Shown: one piece after another, positions 5,297-7,520 of the stretch | How positions within the stretch are numbered: position 1 is the first letter of the stretch | Layout of the letters: each line of letters begins with the position of its first letter | Source: Coriobacteriia bacterium | Lineage (GTDB): Bacteria > Actinomycetota > Coriobacteriia > Coriobacteriales > UBA8131 | Assembly (NCBI GenBank): GCA_009781525.1 | Contig: WQXZ01000084.1 | Span: 1-7,520, forward strand | Length of the DNA: 7,520 nucleotides | Reading direction: 5' to 3' | Program-made: the position numbers and the translations under genes | The notes under the pieces: model-generated | What the model saw: only the letters and a program-made list of their open reading frames with translations | Database searches by the model: none | Told to the model about the DNA's origin: nothing

Positions 5297-5316
5297 GGGA
5301 AGGGTAAACCCTTCCC
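5297..5316. repeat. Right copy of 20-bp palindrome at the IS boundary
   Basis: It is identical in sequence and orientation to 3535-3554. It lies 12 bases past the stop codon of the leftward L,D-transpeptidase gene. Before the insertion it would have been a hairpin between two convergent genes, a natural place for a bidirectional terminator. Confidence 0.8.
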
Positions 5317-5328
5317 TGCATCACACAA

Positions 5329-7520
5329 TTAATAGTGAACTACAACTCTGTCACCAACACTCACGAGGTTGTAGAATCTTTCAGCATCCGCCAAAGACAT
5401 GTTCACACACCCATGGCTCCCATAGCCTGCTCGCCATCGCTCCAGTCCGAACGAGGACTGCCAATATGCATCATGAAAACCGCAGCCGTTATTAGTAAAC
5501 TGCGCCCAGTACTGCACCCAACTATTCCATGTAGGCCCACGTAGATTTACATTGCGTCCTTTGCTCATAATATAAAAGGTGCCTGTTGGTGTTGGTGATC
5601 GTGTGGCTCCAGTGACCACATCGCATGAAAAGACTACATAACCATCACGGATAATCATCAGCCTTTGGGTGCTTAGATTCAAATCTATATAGGATCCTAT
5701 ATATGGTCTTGGCTGTGGAGCAGTTTCCGATCGAAACTTTTGAGCCTTGTTGATATCTGTAGTTGAATAAAGCTTTGACCCAGTGGCACCAGAACCTGAC
5801 GAAGCCACATATGTTCCCATGCCAGTCTTGATATAGAACCATCCATCACCTGAGGGAACTAGCAAGAAAACTTGGTTTGAATTTCCATGATATGGCCACT
5901 GAATCATGCTTGCTCCATCAGCTGCCGATGCTCCGTAGATGTCGAGTGATTTAAAGCTAACCCCATTTTCAAGTCTAAGTGAGCCTTTGTTGTATGTGAT
6001 ATACCAAATATTGAAATCAGTTTTCGTGGAGTTGGAAATCAGCTGGATCGTTGCAGCATCAGATTTTGAGTCTCCGCTAACACTCATGTAGAGACCATTC
6101 GGTGTGTAGAGCCGATAAAAACCGTTGGCTAGGGGCTGTGTTTGTGTGTAGTAGAAAAGTGTGGATGCGTTGCTGCTGTTTGTTGTTACAGTAAGAGCAC
6201 CTCCTTTTGATGCAGATAAAAAGCTATTGTTTGCTACACACATTAACTGGTAGCCACCAGCTATTCGACCGACCTTAAATGACTGATATGCATTTGGTGC
6301 CACTCCTGATTGTTGCACAATAGTATTGCCGCTAACAGTTAGAAAACTGCCAGAAAGCAAAGACTTGAATGCAATTGTATCGGTTCCTGCTTGGACTACT
6401 TCGAACCTCTGGTTCATTCCTCCATTTGTGACCCATGTAGATATTTGGGCTCCATTTGTTTTTAAATTATTTAGAACGTCGAATCGCATTGACCTATCAT
6501 ACCTAGGGCATATTTCAATAAAATCTCCTGCTTGCATTGTGTCTGTGAGCTGCTTAAATTCAAACCGCTGATTTGAAGCACTAGTATATGGTGCCATTGT
6601 GAGCATGGAACCGTTCGAAGGAATTGCTGTCACAACTAAATCAGATGCAGGATTTCCTGTTCCAACTTTCGCCCAGATGGTATAACTACCATCGGTGTTG
6701 CTGGTGATTGTGAAGCCTTGTCTATCGATTGACGCTGGTGAGCTCTGAACCAAAGCGGTGCCAGATACTCTATTTCCCGCAGAGACCTCCATAGCAAGCA
6801 TTGATGAATCATTTCGAATTCGGTAATAACCGTCACTGTAGGTCAAACCAAAAAACTGATTGTTCCCACCATTTTGGCTCCAAACGATTAGCTGCTCCCC
6901 AGTTTTTGTGGAGAAATTAGGGTTATCGATTAGCATCCTCGGGTTCTGTATGCAGGCTATTGTATAGACACCGTTTGGCAAAACAGCTGGCTCACTGGGA
7001 TGAACAGCATTAAGCGGGATAAGGAAAAACTTCTGAGCTCGAGCTCCAGTGGAAGCAGCAAGCTGAACTGCTGCCAGGTTACTATCGCTGCCATTTTTAA
7101 CCTCCATGGCATAGGAGCTTGATAAGGCGCTAGAAAAACATATACTGCCATCGCTGTTCTCAGTAATTGACCACAACTGTGCTGAGTTTTGGGAGCTTGA
7201 TTGCTGCTCAATAACTGTTCCACTACTCAGCACGCCGTTTCTGATGCCTAAATTGAGACCAGATGCTTTTGCACGGATGGTATAAAAGCCGCTCAGTTGT
7301 TGACTGATTATGAAGGTTTGATTCGCCTGCATGTGTGAAGGCCAGAGAATTGCTGTAGCTCCAGGCGATCTGGAGTCACCATTTATATCGACAACTCTAG
7401 TTGCTGAAACTGCTGGTCGCAATAGGTATTCTCCAGCATATATCACCGGAGTATCTTCGAGCCTTGTTATACTCCCATCGACAGAGTCTTCGTCCTCTGT
7501 GGTAGTATCATCAGGGTCGA
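5329..7520 (-). CDS. L,D-transpeptidase with four ricin-like repeats, 5' partial
   Basis: 729 residues are visible. The frame has no stop through the right edge, so the start and signal peptide lie outside the window. GTG 7446 is in frame but has no ribosome site. Numbering from the first visible codon, residues 1-24 are an acidic/Thr linker (DPDDTTTEDEDSVDG). Four ricin-type beta-trefoils follow, about 25-170, 180-325, 328-460 and 462-600, each with NQ.F/AQ.F/Q.W-like strands such as NQTFII, AQKFFL, NQFFGL, NQRFEF, NQRFEV and NQVFLL. Residues 605-729 form a YkuD domain with GFHDA (His682) and GSHGCVN (His702, catalytic Cys704). Such enzymes form 3-3 cross-links or attach proteins to peptidoglycan outside the membrane. 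The trefoils probably bind cell-wall or host glycans, by analogy. The gene is richer in A+T than its neighbours. It ends in TAA at 5329-5331. Confidence 0.92.
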   Translation of the reverse strand, partial: DPDDTTTEDEDSVDGSITRLEDTPVIYAGEYLLRPAVSATRVVDINGDSRSPGATAILWPSHMQANQTFIISQQLSGFYTIRAKASGLNLGIRNGVLSSGTVIEQQSSSQNSAQLWSITENSDGSICFSSALSSSYAMEVKNGSDSNLAAVQLAASTGARAQKFFLIPLNAVHPSEPAVLPNGVYTIACIQNPRMLIDNPNFSTKTGEQLIVWSQNGGNNQFFGLTYSDGYYRIRNDSSMLAMEVSAGNRVSGTALVQSSPASIDRQGFTITSNTDGSYTIWAKVGTGNPASDLVVTAIPSNGSMLTMAPYTSASNQRFEFKQLTDTMQAGDFIEICPRYDRSMRFDVLNNLKTNGAQISTWVTNGGMNQRFEVVQAGTDTIAFKSLLSGSFLTVSGNTIVQQSGVAPNAYQSFKVGRIAGGYQLMCVANNSFLSASKGGALTVTTNSSNASTLFYYTQTQPLANGFYRLYTPNGLYMSVSGDSKSDAATIQLISNSTKTDFNIWYITYNKGSLRLENGVSFKSLDIYGASAADGASMIQWPYHGNSNQVFLLVPSGDGWFYIKTGMGTYVASSGSGATGSKLYSTTDINKAQKFRSETAPQPRPYIGSYIDLNLSTQRLMIIRDGYVVFSCDVVTGATRSPTPTGTFYIMSKGRNVNLRGPTWNSWVQYWAQFTNNGCGFHDAYWQSSFGLERWRAGYGSHGCVNMSLADAERFYNLVSVGDRVVVHY

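Larger units (their letters stand above)
3535..5316 (+). mobile_element. IS4-superfamily insertion sequence with AbrB-like ORF
   Basis: The maximal element is 1782 bp and the core between palindromes (3555-5296) is 1742 bp. Its ends are CTCGTGTTTGGC (3555-3566) and its exact reverse complement GCCAAACACGAG (5285-5296). Immediately outside each is GGGAAGGGTAAACCCTTCCC, at 3535-3554 and 5297-5316. If that palindrome belongs to the element, the inverted repeat is 32 bp with two central mismatches. If it does not, it is a 20-bp target duplication. Inside are a small AbrB/MazE-like ORF and a transposase in the -1 frame, both rightward. The YREK signature of the transposase places it in the IS4 superfamily (IS4, IS701, IS1634 group). 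No other target duplication is visible outside the palindromes. Both open frames look intact, so the element may be active. Confidence 0.85.

Noticed and set aside
7444..7446. GTG as the start of the L,D-transpeptidase
   Set aside because: There is no Shine-Dalgarno upstream, no signal peptide follows, and the frame continues without a stop for 24 more codons to the window edge.

Overview
The window looks like chromosomal DNA of a medium-GC Gram-positive bacterium. A member of the Coriobacteriia (Collinsella/Olsenella/Atopobium type) is my best guess. It rests on the gene styles: a lectin-repeat L,D-transpeptidase, a PadR/HAAS/DUF4097 operon, strong AGGAGG ribosome sites with TTG and GTG starts, and a tRNA with encoded CCA. 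Assignment below phylum level is inference.

Left part (1-2486): after about 320 bp with no convincing gene but a perfect 13-bp inverted repeat, three leftward genes form a tight operon. In transcription order they are a PadR-type repressor, a HAAS/DUF1700 membrane protein and a DUF4097 beta-helix envelope protein. The repressor starts at a TTG at 2422. The first two genes overlap in TAATG, and 14 nt separate the last two. A perfect 10-3-10 palindrome covers the probable -10 box ahead of padR and is the obvious candidate operator. The set looks like a self-regulated envelope-sensing module.

Middle (2487-3534): a leader region with a possible pseudoknot, then a complete tRNA-Thr(UGU). The tRNA's CCA end begins a perfect 15-bp hairpin. 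A rightward lipoprotein gene of unknown function follows.

Right part: an IS4-superfamily insertion sequence (about 3535-5316) sits between the convergent lipoprotein and L,D-transpeptidase genes. It carries a small AbrB/MazE-like ORF. The DDE transposase frame lies at -1 to that ORF, and nine A residues span the overlap. This points to programmed -1 frameshifting that would make an AbrB-transposase fusion of about 538 aa. The element is bounded by a 20-bp palindrome repeated identically in direct orientation, next to 12-bp perfect inverted repeats. The palindrome may therefore be a duplicated host terminator rather than the transposon tip.

Last (5329-7520, leftward): the C-terminal 729 residues of a large secreted L,D-transpeptidase, with four ricin-like beta-trefoils and a YkuD catalytic domain. 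Its reading frame is open through the right edge, so the true N-terminus lies outside the window.

The most noteworthy item is the IS element: its frameshift-fused AbrB domain and its palindromic boundary. No CRISPR array, defence island or replication origin is visible.
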